Assembly: GCA_901472505.1 (NCBI GenBank)
Contig: LR590468.1
Span: 930,001 to 994,000 of the forward strand
Source: Proteus vulgaris
GTDB lineage: Bacteria; Pseudomonadota; Gammaproteobacteria; Enterobacterales; Enterobacteriaceae
Length of the DNA: 64,000 bases
Reading direction: 5' to 3'
Shown here: positions 41,708-52,156 of the stretch, piece by piece
Position numbering within the stretch: the stretch's first letter is position 1
Layout: the number at the start of each line of letters is the position of its first letter
Translations under genes and position numbers: made by a program
Notes under the pieces: model-generated
What the model saw: only the letters and a program-made list of their open reading frames with translations
The model's database searches: none
Told to the model about the DNA's origin: nothing

Positions 41708-42052
41708 TTATGGATTGCATGACCAGTAGTATAGGCTTATCGCAGGTAAAACATTATTACCAACATAACCTTCTATTTGCTGACAACCTTCAGAATATGA
41801 AAGAGAACGTGTCATTATTTTCTGGTTATAAGCAAAATAATAAGGTGATTTATCAGGCAATATTTCAAATAAAACAAAAATCCCTTGCCCTGTTTGCTGT
41901 AATTGAATTAACCGCTGAAAATCAGCTTTTAATGATTGACTATACCCTATAATAGCGACAAAACTAATATTAAAAAATAGTAATACAAACATTGTATTAA
42001 GTAAGATGGACCCCTTTTCTGATCTATTTTGACCTTTTTTTATGATACACAC
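41708..42052 (-). CDS. ppdC: Prepilin-peptidase-dependent protein C (PpdC-like)
   Basis: A small pseudopilin-like protein, 114 residues, at the E. coli ppdC position next to recC. The N-terminus has the type III signal pattern: basic residues, then KG followed by SILLNTMFVLLFFNISFVAIIG, a hydrophobic helix (split here by its length). The +5 residue is Asn instead of Glu, which is unusual. It overlaps ygdB by 13 bp, so the genes are co-translated. Function unknown. Confidence 0.8.
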   Translation of the reverse strand: MCIIKKGQNRSEKGSILLNTMFVLLFFNISFVAIIGYSQSLKADFQRLIQLQQTGQGIFVLFEILPDKSPYYFAYNQKIMTRSLSYSEGCQQIEGYVGNNVLPAISLYYWSCNP

Positions 42053-42501
42053 TCCTTATGCACAAATGGGCAATAATCTAACCACCCATTTGGTTCAGTA
42101 ACAATCACTTTATTTTTTCCCTTTTTAAAACTAACCCATTGATAATGATATATTTTATAACCTAATAAGCTTTTTGCTTGTCCTTGAAGTAAAGCCTTAT
42201 CTGTAGAGATTAAAAATAAGCAGCTCTTTATTTTGGGATCGGCATAAAAATGACGGCATTGCCATTTGTTTAATTGTATTGATGAAAGATCCCAATTCTG
42301 TGTTATTCCCCATTTCAATGCAGATTCAGCAAATAAAAAGGCCTGTCTTGCTTGTAACTCTTGCATCACTATTTGTTCAGATTGCCTGTAATGGTAAGAA
42401 AAATTTCCAAGCATAGATAAACTCATGCCAATAAAACCTATCACGACAAATATACCCGCTAAGCCCTGTTCATTGCTCCTGTGAGTGAAATAAATATTCA
42501 T
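42040..42501 (-). CDS. ygdB: YgdB-like pseudopilin-associated protein
   Basis: A 153-residue protein at the E. coli ygdB position. A short basic N-terminus is followed by EQGLAGIFVVIGFIGMSLS, a prepilin-like hydrophobic segment without the usual +5 Glu, resembling PilX/GspK-type minor pseudopilins. Several cysteines near the C-terminus (SCLFL, DYCPFVHKEC) suggest a disulfide. Overlaps ppdC. Confidence 0.78.
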   Translation of the reverse strand: MNIYFTHRSNEQGLAGIFVVIGFIGMSLSMLGNFSYHYRQSEQIVMQELQARQAFLFAESALKWGITQNWDLSSIQLNKWQCRHFYADPKIKSCLFLISTDKALLQGQAKSLLGYKIYHYQWVSFKKGKNKVIVTEPNGWLDYCPFVHKECVS

Positions 42502-42551
42502 AGTGCAGTCACATTCTTAAACGGATGGTATTTTGATAATGTGATTTTATT

Positions 42552-43142
42552 TCAGGCTTTTGTTTTAAATGAAATTTTAAAGAAACAGAAAGATAAAAAA
42601 TACGGATTTGCTTTCACAGAATAAATTTTTGTATAGGGCTGTAAGATAAACTCTGTTACCTCAATCTCATTATTTTCGAAAAATTGTTGCCAGCCTGAAG
42701 AATCACAATCTTTTACGCCTCTTAATTGCTCTAATTGACCCTTTTTAAGGCGATACCCAAAATAATCACTCTCTTTTGACGAAGGTGGCTCCCATCGACC
42801 ATTACTGTTGATGTCGTAAGCAAAAATAATGCAGGAATTTTTTTCTTGATGAGGATATTGCCCTAACTTTAGAGGTGATACCTGCAACTGATTTGACTTC
42901 AACCCATTAACACAGTCACCATAACAATATCCTGTACGCCTTAACTGCGTTTCAAGTACCAATAATCGTTCTCTTAAAAAAACATCTAATTGATATTGTT
43001 GATAGGAATAGAACAATGTATTCATTATTTGAGGATAAGCTCGACTGATACAAAGGAATAATATGCCACTTATCGCGATAGCGAAGAGGCATTCCATCAA
43101 CATCATTCCTGATGAAAAAGAAAATACAGAGCGCTTTAACAT
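42552..43142 (-). CDS. ppdB: Prepilin-peptidase-dependent protein B (PpdB-like)
   Basis: A minor pseudopilin of 196 residues. The type III signal is SSGMMLMECLFAIAISG, with cleavage after G and the conserved Glu at +5. GspJ/PilW-like. A cysteine pair in YCYGDCVNG and one in GVKDCDSS may form disulfides. Overlaps ppdA by 7 bp. No assembly ATPase or secretin genes are in the window. Confidence 0.85.
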   Translation of the reverse strand: MLKRSVFSFSSGMMLMECLFAIAISGILFLCISRAYPQIMNTLFYSYQQYQLDVFLRERLLVLETQLRRTGYCYGDCVNGLKSNQLQVSPLKLGQYPHQEKNSCIIFAYDINSNGRWEPPSSKESDYFGYRLKKGQLEQLRGVKDCDSSGWQQFFENNEIEVTEFILQPYTKIYSVKANPYFLSFCFFKISFKTKA

Positions 43143-43639
43143 GATGCAAATACCTTTATTTTCTGACTACATGCTCTTATCCGTCCTAACGATGAAATAA
43201 TAATTTTTACTTCCCCCTCTTCACTTTGAAGTACAAAACTCATGGGTCTTAACGTTTGACGAATTCCACCAAACGTAACATTTGAGATTGTTGATTGCTT
43301 AAGTTGAATACCTGGAGCTAAAGAGAAAATTTCTTGTTGCACAGGCAAATAATGAAGAGGTGTCGCCATTATTTTATTATGAGGCGATAGCCAAAATACT
43401 ATTTTAATTTTGACATTAAACAGTAACGCTTGCTGTCGCTGATAAGAAAGAAAAGCGATGGTTTCTCGCACATTCTGTATTAAATGGCGTTGTTTGATAA
43501 CATGTTGATAAGAAGAGATTGATAGATAACTTAAAATAGACACTATCAACATCACGATAAGTATTTCAAGTAAGCTAACACCTTGCTCACTTTCTTTCTG
43601 AAGCGCTTTATTTAGGCTTATTTCCCTGTTGTTGTTCAT
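43136..43639 (-). CDS. ppdA: Prepilin-peptidase-dependent protein A (PpdA-like)
   Basis: A 167-residue GspH/FimT-like minor pseudopilin, the first gene of the ppdA-ppdB-ygdB-ppdC set. The signal is SEQGVSLLEILIVMLIVS, cleaved after G20 with Glu at +5. The body is a beta-rich domain ending in two cysteines (ACSQKIKVFASC), probably a disulfide. GGAG precedes the ATG. Confidence 0.85.
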   Translation of the reverse strand: MNNNREISLNKALQKESEQGVSLLEILIVMLIVSILSYLSISSYQHVIKQRHLIQNVRETIAFLSYQRQQALLFNVKIKIVFWLSPHNKIMATPLHYLPVQQEIFSLAPGIQLKQSTISNVTFGGIRQTLRPMSFVLQSEEGEVKIIISSLGRIRACSQKIKVFASC

Positions 43640-43806
43640 TTGTTTCTCCTTTTAGCCTGCGATGAGCATGCAGATGACAAGCTTAAAGGTAAACAAAGAT
43701 AAACGTTTTTCTCGAACAGCTACGCAATAATAATATTTTCAGAGAAAATACAAAATAAACGTATTTATAATTAATAAATAGTGACAACACTTTAATTTTA
43801 AAATAA

Positions 43807-43838
43807 AAAGCCCTTGCTTATGACTAAACAAGGGCTTT
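43807..43838 (-). terminator. Rho-independent terminator after thyA
   Basis: AAAGCCCTTG and CAAGGGCTTT form a perfect 10-bp stem with a 12-base loop, just past the thyA stop and followed by a T-rich tract on the minus strand. Confidence 0.85.
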
Positions 43839-43855
43839 AAAAGCAATAGGAGGAA

Positions 43856-44708
43856 TTATACTGTAAATGGGTATTTTATCGCTTCATGACATTGATAGCC
43901 TTCAACAGTAAAATCATCCGTTGTTACCCACGTTTCGATATCTTCCAATGTTTTGATTTTGGGATTGATATGCAACGTTGGTAACGGTAATGGCTCCCTT
44001 TTTAACTGTACATCGCGCATTAGAGGTAATTGATTTTCATAGATATGTGCGTTGATTATCTTATGAAATGCCTTACCTGGTTTATGTCCTGTGATTTGAG
44101 CCACTAGCGCTAATAAAACAAAGCACTGAATTTGGTTAAAATTTAAACCTAATGGCACATCACAGCTGCGCTGATAAGAGGTTAAATAAAGCGTATCACC
44201 GACAAGTGAAAAAGTATGCGTATGCATACAAGGACGTAAACACCCTAGTTCAGTTTCACCCGGATTGTAAAACGTGATGATTTCACCACGATCATCAATA
44301 CCTTTAGCCAAGTTATCTACCACTTTACGCAGTTGATCAAAATGAGAAACCATCAGGACGTTGCCATTGGCGTCCTTGAACGCCATAAACACGCCCCATA
44401 TCGTCTTCACCTTTGCGATAAGGGTTATTTAACCATGCACTATTTTCATTCGCATTGGCATTCCATGTATTACAACCAATTTCACGAAATTGTGCAGCAT
44501 TATCATAGCCACGCAAATACCCTAACAGTTCTGCTATTGCGGCTTTATAAAAACTTTTTCGTGTCGTTATCAGCGGAAATTGGTTATTCGCAACATCATA
44601 TTCCAGATCGGCATTAATCACCGTTAAACAACGGGTTCCTGTCCGTTTATTATCAATCCATTGTCCTTCATCGATAATGCGTTGACACAATGCCAGATAC
44701 TGCTTCAT
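43856..44708 (-). CDS. thyA: Thymidylate synthase, 283-residue type (frameshift at 44339-44342)
   Basis: Makes dTMP from dUMP with methylenetetrahydrofolate. The catalytic cysteine is in [11 protein letters not shown] and dUMP binding in [16 protein letters not shown]. The A4 run at 44339-44342 (plus view) is one base too long; corrected, [16 protein letters not shown] continues and the protein is 283 residues. This resembles the Haemophilus/Vibrio type more than the 264-residue E. coli ThyA, although the locus (between ppdA and lgt) is the same. Confidence 0.93.
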
Positions 44709-44754
44709 GTTGTCTCTCTCGTTAATTAGCTAATAATAAAAAATTCATCTCACA

Positions 44755-45645
44755 CTATTTGTGAGCAGATGTTGAGTTTTGTGGTGCTCTTTTATCTTGA
44801 CGATAAGCCCATACCATAAAAATAATACCCAACAAAATCATTGGAATTGAAAGTAATTGCCCCATACTCACACCACTAAATAACCCTAATTGCGCATCAG
44901 GTTGACGGAAGAATTCAACAATAATACGGAATGCACCATAACCTATCAGGAATAGACCCGATACACTGCCTACAGGGCGATTTTTGCGTACAAAAATATT
45001 AAGGATAATAAATAGCACCACACCTTCTAACAGCATTTCATAGAGCTGTGATGGGTGGCGAGGTAAAACCCCATACTCTTGAATAATAGGCAATAGCGTT
45101 GATGGATCTTGAGCAACAAGCTGAAGATCTTCTGAACGAGAGTTTGGAAATAAGAAGGCCCAAGGCGTATCTAATGTGACGCGTCCCCATAATTCGCCAT
45201 TAATAAAGTTACCAATTCGGCCTAAACCTAAACCAAATGGAATTAAAGGCGCAACAAAATCAGCCACTTGAAAAAATCTACGTTGAGTGCGTTTTGCAAA
45301 CCAAATCATGGCACAAATTACCCCAATTAAGCCACCATGGAACGACATACCGCCATCCCAAACTTTAAAGAGGTAAAGAGGATCATTTAAAAAGACAGGC
45401 AGATTATAGAATAAAACATAACCTAAGCGCCCTCCGATAAACACCCCCACAAAACCGACATAAAGTAATGTTTCAACTTCATTTTTATTCCAACCACTAT
45501 TCGGTTTTGCCGCTCGTCGGTTTGCAAGCCATAAGGCAAAAACAAATCCAACTAAATACATCATACCGTACCAGTGTAATGACACCGGCCCGATAGAAAA
45601 CATAACGGGATCAATCTCTGGAAATTTAAGGTAGCTTATACTCAT
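44755..45645 (-). CDS. lgt: Prolipoprotein diacylglyceryl transferase
   Basis: Inner-membrane enzyme that moves diacylglycerol from phosphatidylglycerol onto the lipobox cysteine of prolipoproteins, such as MltA in this window. It has 296 residues and about seven hydrophobic segments. The essential H103 is in SFHGGLIG and R143 in [16 protein letters not shown], matching the E. coli numbering. It lies between ptsP and thyA on the same strand, in the E. coli order. Confidence 0.96.
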   Translation of the reverse strand: MSISYLKFPEIDPVMFSIGPVSLHWYGMMYLVGFVFALWLANRRAAKPNSGWNKNEVETLLYVGFVGVFIGGRLGYVLFYNLPVFLNDPLYLFKVWDGGMSFHGGLIGVICAMIWFAKRTQRRFFQVADFVAPLIPFGLGLGRIGNFINGELWGRVTLDTPWAFLFPNSRSEDLQLVAQDPSTLLPIIQEYGVLPRHPSQLYEMLLEGVVLFIILNIFVRKNRPVGSVSGLFLIGYGAFRIIVEFFRQPDAQLGLFSGVSMGQLLSIPMILLGIIFMVWAYRQDKRAPQNSTSAHK

Positions 45646-45724
45646 TATTCCCTACTTCACTTAATTAATAATTTCTGTGTTTGCTCTTTATCACTAACAC
45701 AGAAAAGGCTTATACAAAGGCATG

Positions 45725-47973
45725 TCAGATGCCTCCGCGAATTAATCCACCTAATCCCTGCCTTTCCATAAATTCAGAAGACAATTTTTTGATTTCTGTT
45801 GCTGTTTCAGCTTGCAACACTTGTTGCATAAAAGGCTGTAACACCACAGGATCAAGATGGCGTAATAAGTATTTTACCCTAGGTAAACTACGTCCACTCA
45901 TGCTTAACTGCCTAAAACCAAGCCCTATTAACAGCAATGCCCCGATAGGTGTTCCTGCCATTTCACCACAAACACTGATGGGTAACTGGTAATATTGGCA
46001 TTGTGTCGCAATCAAACTCAGTGAACGTAATAACGCAGGATGCAAATTATCATAGAGTGATGCAACATGGGTATTATTACGATCGACAGCAAGCAAATAT
46101 TGAGTTAAATCGTTTGTTCCAATAGAGATAAAATCAACCCGATGAACTAATTGTGACAGCATAAACACCAACGAAGGGACTTCAAGCATAATACCTAACG
46201 GTGGCAAAGCACATTCACATTTTAATTCTCGACTCACTTCATCACATGCGCGTAATAACAATGTTCTCGCTTCGTCAATTTCATCAATACTTGTCACCAT
46301 CGGCAACAATATTTTCAAATTTTTAAATTCGAGGTTTGCTTTTAGCATAGCACGGAGCTGAATAAGGAAAATTTCAGGTTGATCGAGTAATATTCTTATT
46401 CCTCGCCAACCTAAGCAAGGGTTTTCCTCATTAATGGGCATGTAAGGAAGTTGTTTATCTGCGCCAATATCTAAAGCTCGTAACACAACGGGTTTATCGG
46501 GGAAGAAAGAGAGTATTTTCACGATAGCGATTTTTTTGTTCATCTTCTGATGGAAAACCGCTTTGTAACATAAATGGAATTTCTGTTCGATATAAGCCAA
46601 CACCGTCTATTCCGAGACTAATACGTTGCTCATATTTAATATTCAAACCCGCGTTCAATTGAACGCTAACCGCTTCACCATTTTTTAAAACTGCCTGCTG
46701 TTCTAGCTGATCTTCTGCAATCTGACTTAATACACTCTCTTCATCAATAATTTGTTTGTACTCTTGAGTAATAAAAGGGCTCTGGTTCAATAAAAATCTC
46801 ACCACGATAACCATCAAGAATAAGCATTCGATTATGTAAAAGCTCAGGTTGGATATCCGCCCCCATAATCGCGGGGATCCCCATTGCTCTAACAAGAATG
46901 GCAGAATGTGAGTGTGTCGCACCATCTCGCACAATAACACCTGCGAGTTGTTGTTCGGGTAATTCTGCCAATAAACTCGCACTCAGTTCATCTGCCACTA
47001 AAATAAAGCGCTCAGGCCAAATATTAGTTGAGCTTACTTCATCATCTAAATGAAATAATAAACGCCGTCCTAATGCTTTAAGATCAGAGGCTCTTTCTCG
47101 CATATAGCCATCTTTCAAACTAGAAAACTGTGCCGAAACTTTCTCAACAACCACTTTTACAGCCCACTCCGCAACATATCCTTGAGTGATAATCGCTGTC
47201 ATTTTGTGTTTAAGCTGGGGATCGTTGAGTAAATGCGAGTAGAGATCAAAAATGGCAGCACTCTCTTTTTGAGCATTCGCCATAAAACGTTTACTAAAAC
47301 GGCGACATTCAGCAGTAGCCTCTTCTAAAGCCACTGTAAGTCGATTTAATTCTGCTTTTATATCAAGGGCACTGGCTTTAAAGACATTTTCAAGGATAGG
47401 TTGAGAGACTTCTTGCCAACCATAGGCCATGACTACGCCAGTGGATACCGAAAGAGCTTTAATACGACTTTGACGATATTGTCCAAAAAGCCCTTTAGTT
47501 TGTACTTGTGACAATGTGGCACCAAGCTGTGTTGCCAGCGTCACCATAAAAGACTCTTCGCTTTCGTTAAATAAGCGACGCTCTTTTTGTTGAACCACTA
47601 AAATACCTAGGAGTTGGCGACGATAAACAATGGGCACTCCAAGGAAAGCGCGGAGGTCATCTTCTTTAACTTGAGGGAGATATTTAAAACTAGGATGCTC
47701 ACGAATATCTGCGAGATTAATAAGCTCAGAAAGGCGTCCAACTTCACCAACAACACCTTCATCAAATGAAAGGCTAACAGCCCGCCCTCTGGGTTTTTTA
47801 AGCCCTTTTGTGGCCATTAGATAAAAACAACGACGTTGCTTATCGGCAAGATAAATAGAACACACATCCGTGTGCATTGCCTGACACGTTTCCTTGACTA
47901 AGAGTTCAAGTGCTTCTGGAAGCCCGGCTGCCATAGCCACTTTTTCTACAATTTCTCGCAAACGTGTCAGCAT
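45725..47973 (-). CDS. ptsP: PEP-protein phosphotransferase of the nitrogen PTS, EI-Ntr (two frameshifts)
   Basis: First enzyme of the regulatory PTS-Ntr chain, passing phosphate from PEP to NPr and EIIA-Ntr. An N-terminal GAF domain (about 5-160) senses glutamine and oxoglutarate in E. coli. The phospho-histidine is H356 in ATHSHSAILVRAMGIPA; the PEP-binding domain carries ALDIGADKQLPYMPI, FISIGTNDLTQYLLA and VCGEMAG. Extra bases in the A4 run 46773-46776 and the T4 run 46516-46519 (plus view) break the frame twice. Corrected length is 748 residues, exactly E. coli's. It follows rppH by 8 bp. Confidence 0.95.
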
Positions 47974-47981
47974 AGTGTTAT

Positions 47982-48512
47982 CTAATACCTTTTACGCCGA
48001 TATCCATACGATGGACGAGGTAAAGACACTTGTTCTTGCAATGGCATGACTACTGGTGCGAACTCTTTCATTACACGACGATAGACATCACGTTTAAAAG
48101 AGACGACTTGTCGAACGGGATACCAATAGCTCACCCAACGCCAACCATCAAATTCTGGCGTTTTGCTTTGTTGAACGTTAATGTCCTTATCATTACTTGT
48201 TAACTGCAAAAGGAACCAACGCTGTTTTTGTCCAATACAAACAGGTTTTGTGTCCCAACGCACCAAACGCTTAGGTAACTTGTAACGTAACCAGTTACGC
48301 GTGGAAGCAAGAATTTTAACATCCTTGCGACTTAACCCAACTTCTTCGAACAACTCTCGGTACATTGCCTGCTCTGGCGATTCTCCAGGGTTAATTCCTC
48401 CTTGAGGAAACTGCCATGAATGTTGCCCATAGCGACGAGCCCAAAGCACTTGCCCTTGCCGATTACAAATTACAATCCCTACATTCGGGCGGTAGCCATC
48501 ATCATCGATCAC
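47982..48512 (-). CDS. rppH: RNA pyrophosphohydrolase RppH
   Basis: Nudix hydrolase that removes pyrophosphate from 5'-triphosphorylated mRNA and so triggers RNase E decay. The Nudix box is [20 protein letters not shown] ending VGL, at about 38-60. 176 residues (E. coli 176), with a basic C-terminus ([11 protein letters not shown]). It is the first gene of rppH-ptsP-lgt-thyA on this strand, and divergent from the thiB riboswitch. Confidence 0.96.
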   Translation of the reverse strand: MIDDDGYRPNVGIVICNRQGQVLWARRYGQHSWQFPQGGINPGESPEQAMYRELFEEVGLSRKDVKILASTRNWLRYKLPKRLVRWDTKPVCIGQKQRWFLLQLTSNDKDINVQQSKTPEFDGWRWVSYWYPVRQVVSFKRDVYRRVMKEFAPVVMPLQEQVSLPRPSYGYRRKRY

Positions 48513-48627
48513 TAGACTACCTCAATAACCAAATTTGAAAGATAACTCATTGTTTCATACTACTCACAGACGGTAAACCTCTATCAACAGACTTTGCACA
48601 ACGCGTGGATTTATCTACAATGGGAAA

Positions 48628-48706
48628 GTCTCAACGGGGTGCCTTTTTAGGCTGAGAAAAACCCGTGGAACCTGATCCAGATAATACTGGCGTAGGGATT
48701 TGAGTC
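48628..48706 (+). promoter_or_regulatory. TPP riboswitch (THI element) of thiBPQ
   Basis: The aptamer has ACGGGGTGCC, GGCTGAGAAA, ACCCG, GAACCTGATCCAG, ATAATACTGGC and GTAGGGA in canonical order, closed by CTCAA (48630-48634) with TTGAG (48700-48704). It senses thiamine pyrophosphate and should repress the transporter operon when TPP is plentiful. Confidence 0.96.
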
Positions 48707-48774
48707 AGGATGTTGCAATATTTATTGATTTGCCATCCTCACTCCTCAGATCCTACCTGACTTTTTACTGAGGA
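48703..48774 (+). promoter_or_regulatory. Expression platform: anti-Shine-Dalgarno hairpin switch
   Basis: TCCTCAG (48743-48749) pairs with CTGAGGA (48768-48774), hiding the thiB ribosome-binding site. An alternative, AGTCAGG (48703-48709) with CCTGACT (48756-48762), would block that hairpin, and AGTCAGG overlaps the 3' strand of the aptamer's P1. The pairing pattern implies translational control. Confidence 0.65.
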
Positions 48775-48781
48775 ATTAAAT

Positions 48782-49795
48782 GTGTTAACTACATCACTTC
48801 GCTTTACTTTCTTACTGGGTGCACTGGGTATAATAAGCTCTTTTTCAGCGCAAGCTGCCCCCCAAAAACCGACACTCACGATATATACTTATGATTCATT
48901 TACCGCAGATTGGGGCCCAGGACCTGCTATTAAAAAAGCATTTGAACAGCAATGTGATTGTGAATTAAAGCTTGTCGCACTTTCTGATGGTGTTTCTTTG
49001 CTTAATCGCTTACGTATGGAAGGTAATAAAAGTAAGGCCGATATTATTTTAGGGTTAGATAACAATCTGATCCACGCAGCCAAAGAAACGGGGCTTTTTG
49101 CACCTAGTAATATCGATACATCGAAACTCGCCTTACCTGAAAAATGGACTGACGATACCTTTGTGCCTTATGACTACGGTTACTTTGCGTTTATTTATGA
49201 TAAAAACCGCATTGCTAACCCGCCCAAAAGCATGGCTGAACTGCTAAACAGTCAAGAAAAATGGAAAATACTGTATCAAGATCCTCGCACTAGTACACCA
49301 GGCTTAGGTTTAATGTTATGGATGCAATCCCTTTATCCTGAAAATACCGCGACACAATGGAAGAAACTGTCCGAGAAAACCCTTACAGTGACAAAAGGTT
49401 GGAGTGAATCTTATGGCCTATTCTTAAAAGGGGAAGGTGATTTTGTACTCAGTTATACCTCATCTCCGGGTTATCACATTTTAGCGGATAAAAAAGATAA
49501 CTATGCAGCTGCTATTTTCTCTGACGGGCATTATTTACAAGTAGAAGTTGCAGCAAAACTCAAATCAAGCAAACAACCTGAGTTAGCTCAGCAATTTATG
49601 CAATTTATGCTAACCCCAGCTTTCCAAGAAACTATCCCTACCACCAATTGGATGTATCCCGTAATAGATATGCCATTACCTGAAGTCTACTCTGCGATGC
49701 CTAAACCAGAAAAATCACTACAATTTGATGCTGAAATTGTTGCAAAAGAGCGCCAAACCTGGACTCGTAACTGGCAATCAGCGGTTAGTCGCTAA
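48782..49795 (+). CDS. thiB: Thiamine/TPP-binding periplasmic protein
   Basis: Solute-binding protein of the ThiBPQ ABC importer. It starts at GTG 48782, 8 bases after GAGGA; an ATG at 48780 hits a stop at once. The signal peptide (LTTSLRFTFLLGALGIISSF) ends AQAA. The mature protein has the TLTIYTYDSFTADWGPG motif and a length of 337 residues (E. coli 327). It overlaps thiP by one base. In E. coli thiB is likewise controlled by a TPP riboswitch. Confidence 0.95.
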   Translation: MLTTSLRFTFLLGALGIISSFSAQAAPQKPTLTIYTYDSFTADWGPGPAIKKAFEQQCDCELKLVALSDGVSLLNRLRMEGNKSKADIILGLDNNLIHAAKETGLFAPSNIDTSKLALPEKWTDDTFVPYDYGYFAFIYDKNRIANPPKSMAELLNSQEKWKILYQDPRTSTPGLGLMLWMQSLYPENTATQWKKLSEKTLTVTKGWSESYGLFLKGEGDFVLSYTSSPGYHILADKKDNYAAAIFSDGHYLQVEVAAKLKSSKQPELAQQFMQFMLTPAFQETIPTTNWMYPVIDMPLPEVYSAMPKPEKSLQFDAEIVAKERQTWTRNWQSAVSR

Positions 49796-51375
49796 TGGGA
49801 AGATGGCTTATCCCGGGGCTATGTGCTTCGGGTTTACTGCTTATTGTGGCATTGTTGTCATTTGGCGCACTGTGGTTTAATGCGCCAAGTGACGAGCTGT
49901 CCTCTATTTTTGCTGATGATTATTTATGGCATGTTGTCCGTTTTACTTTCTGGCAAGCCTTTTTATCTGCCCTGTTTTCAATATTACCCGCCATTTGGCT
50001 CGCAAAAGCACTTTATCGACGTCAATTTAGAGGAAGAACCCTCTTCTTACGTTTATGTGCCATGAGCCTTGTATTACCCGTTTTAGTGGCACTTTTTGGG
50101 ATTTTAACAGTTTATGGCAGAGTGGGGTGGATTGCTCAAATTTGTGAGTGGTTAGGGATTCATTACCAATTTACCCCTTATGGTTTACAAGGCATTTTAT
50201 TGGCACACATATTTTTTAATATGCCATTAGCAACCCGAATGCTATTGCAAGCACTCGAAAGTATCTCACCAGAGCAACGCCAATTAGCCTCACAATTAGG
50301 TATGAATGGCTGGCAACGTTTCCGCTTTCTTGAGTTTCCCTATTTATGGCGACAAATACTCCCCACTGCATCACTAATTTTTATGCTCTGTTTTGCAAGC
50401 TTTGCCACGGTACTGGCATTAGGTGGTGGCCCTGCGGCAACAACGGTTGAACTCGCGATTTATCAAGCATTAAGTTATGACTACGACTTACATAGAGCAG
50501 CTCTTTTAGCCCTTATTCAGCTTTTTTGCTGTTTAGGTTTAGTGCTGATTAGCCAAAAGTTAAAAGGCTCACTCTTTGTCGGGAATAGCCACAAACAACA
50601 TTGGCGTGATCCATACGACCCTCTCTTTAGCAAAATCACAGATACTCTAATTATTACGCTCGCAATCCTCTTTTTAGTGCCCCCCATTTTAGCGGTAGTA
50701 ACTGATGGTCTTAACAGCGAATTCATACGAGTCATACAACAACCCATACTTTGGCAAGCCTTTACAACGTCTCTCATTATTGCCGTCGGTGCAGGTATTG
50801 TCTGCGTTGTACTAACGATGATGTTGCTATGGAGTAGCCGAGAGCTTCGCCTACGCCATTTTAAAAAAGCAGGGCAAGCCATGGAAATGAGTGGTTTGAT
50901 CATTCTGGCGATGCCCGGCATTGTGTTAGCAACCGGCTTTTTCTTGTTATTAAACAATACAACTGGCCTCCCTGAATCACCGTATGTATTAGTCATTTTA
51001 ACCAACGCATTAATTGCCATTCCGTATGCCTTAAAAGTGCTCGAAAATCCAATGAATGATATTGCTTCACGTTATGGTCTTTTATGCCAATCACTTAATA
51101 TTCAGGGTCTCAATCGACTACGTTGGATAGAGTTACGGGCATTAAAAAAACCGATTTCACAAGCGCTTGCTTTTGCTTGTGTTATTTCTATTGGTGATTT
51201 TGGGATTGTTGCTCTATTTGGTAATGAAACATTTAGAACATTACCCTTCTATCTTTATCAGCAAATTGGGGCTTATCACACACAAGATGGTGCTGTCACA
51301 GCCATGATCTTATTACTACTTTGCTTCTCTCTTTTTAGCCTAATAGAACGATTGGCAGGAAAATCTCATGATTAA
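49795..51375 (+). CDS. thiP: Thiamine/TPP ABC transporter permease
   Basis: Inner-membrane permease of ThiBPQ, a fused double permease of 526 residues (E. coli 536) with about twelve hydrophobic segments. Two EAA-type loops for ATPase contact are visible ([20 protein letters not shown] and [20 protein letters not shown]), one per half. It overlaps thiB by 1 bp and thiQ by 8 bp, so the three are translated together. Confidence 0.94.
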   Translation: MGRWLIPGLCASGLLLIVALLSFGALWFNAPSDELSSIFADDYLWHVVRFTFWQAFLSALFSILPAIWLAKALYRRQFRGRTLFLRLCAMSLVLPVLVALFGILTVYGRVGWIAQICEWLGIHYQFTPYGLQGILLAHIFFNMPLATRMLLQALESISPEQRQLASQLGMNGWQRFRFLEFPYLWRQILPTASLIFMLCFASFATVLALGGGPAATTVELAIYQALSYDYDLHRAALLALIQLFCCLGLVLISQKLKGSLFVGNSHKQHWRDPYDPLFSKITDTLIITLAILFLVPPILAVVTDGLNSEFIRVIQQPILWQAFTTSLIIAVGAGIVCVVLTMMLLWSSRELRLRHFKKAGQAMEMSGLIILAMPGIVLATGFFLLLNNTTGLPESPYVLVILTNALIAIPYALKVLENPMNDIASRYGLLCQSLNIQGLNRLRWIELRALKKPISQALAFACVISIGDFGIVALFGNETFRTLPFYLYQQIGAYHTQDGAVTAMILLLLCFSLFSLIERLAGKSHD

Positions 51376-52069
51376 ATTAGAGCACCTGGCTTATACCTAT
51401 GAACATCAACACCTTATGTTTAACTTAACCGTAAACGCAGGTGAACGCATCGCCATATTAGGCCCCAGTGGCGCAGGGAAAAGCACCTTACTCAGTTTAA
51501 TTGCTGGTTTTTTGCCTTCTGAAAAAGGAACCCTTTTTCTTAATGGTCGCGAACACACTAAAACCGTCCCCGCCAAACGCCCTATTTCCATGTTATTTCA
51601 AGATAATAATTTATTCCCTCATTTGACCGTTAGGCAAAACATTGGCTTGGGGTTAGATCCCGGTTTAAAACTCTCAGATACACAAAAAAACCTGTTAGAA
51701 AACCGAGCCAAGCAAGTTTCTTTAAATGACTATCTTGACCGTTTACCTTCACAATTATCAGGCGGTCAGCGTCAACGTGTTGCCATTGCACGTTGCCTTG
51801 TACGAGAACAACCTATCTTATTGCTCGATGAGCCTTTTTCTGCACTCGATCCTGCTTTGCGTATTGAAATGCTGGCCTTACTAGAACAACTTTGTGATGA
51901 AAAAAACCTGACCTTACTGATGGTGTCACATAGCTTAGAAGATGCTGTTAAGATTGCATCAAGAGCGATTGTGATTGATAACGGAACAATTGTGTATGAT
52001 GGGAATACACTGTCTTTGATAAATGGTGAAGTGGATCAATCACTTATTTTAGGCATTCCCTTCAATTAA
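51368..52069 (+). CDS. thiQ: Thiamine/TPP ABC transporter ATP-binding protein
   Basis: ATPase of ThiBPQ, 233 residues (E. coli 232). Walker A is [10 protein letters not shown] at about 32-41, the signature is [15 protein letters not shown], and Walker B is [13 protein letters not shown]. It is the last gene of the operon. The sequence after it has no clear terminator before polB, 80 bp on. Confidence 0.95.
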   Translation: MIKLEHLAYTYEHQHLMFNLTVNAGERIAILGPSGAGKSTLLSLIAGFLPSEKGTLFLNGREHTKTVPAKRPISMLFQDNNLFPHLTVRQNIGLGLDPGLKLSDTQKNLLENRAKQVSLNDYLDRLPSQLSGGQRQRVAIARCLVREQPILLLDEPFSALDPALRIEMLALLEQLCDEKNLTLLMVSHSLEDAVKIASRAIVIDNGTIVYDGNTLSLINGEVDQSLILGIPFN

Positions 52070-52085
52070 ACCTGACTTAAATTAA

Positions 52086-52101
52086 CTGTATAAAAAACCA
52101 C
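52086..52101 (+). promoter_or_regulatory. Degenerate LexA-like box at polB
   Basis: CTGTATAAAAAACCAC resembles the LexA box (CTGT-N8-ACAG) on the left half only. A perfect -10 (TATAAT, 52110-52115) lies downstream and the box would cover its -35. polB is an SOS gene in E. coli, so a LexA site is expected, but this one is weak. Confidence 0.35.
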
Positions 52102-52156
52102 TATTTGACTATAATAAATGCATCTTTAGCGAATTTTTTGTGTTTATTAGGTGTTC

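Noticed and set aside
50517..51020. 167-codon ORF antisense to thiP
   Set aside because: It lies opposite conserved transmembrane coding sequence, is composed of shadow codons, and has no start signals.
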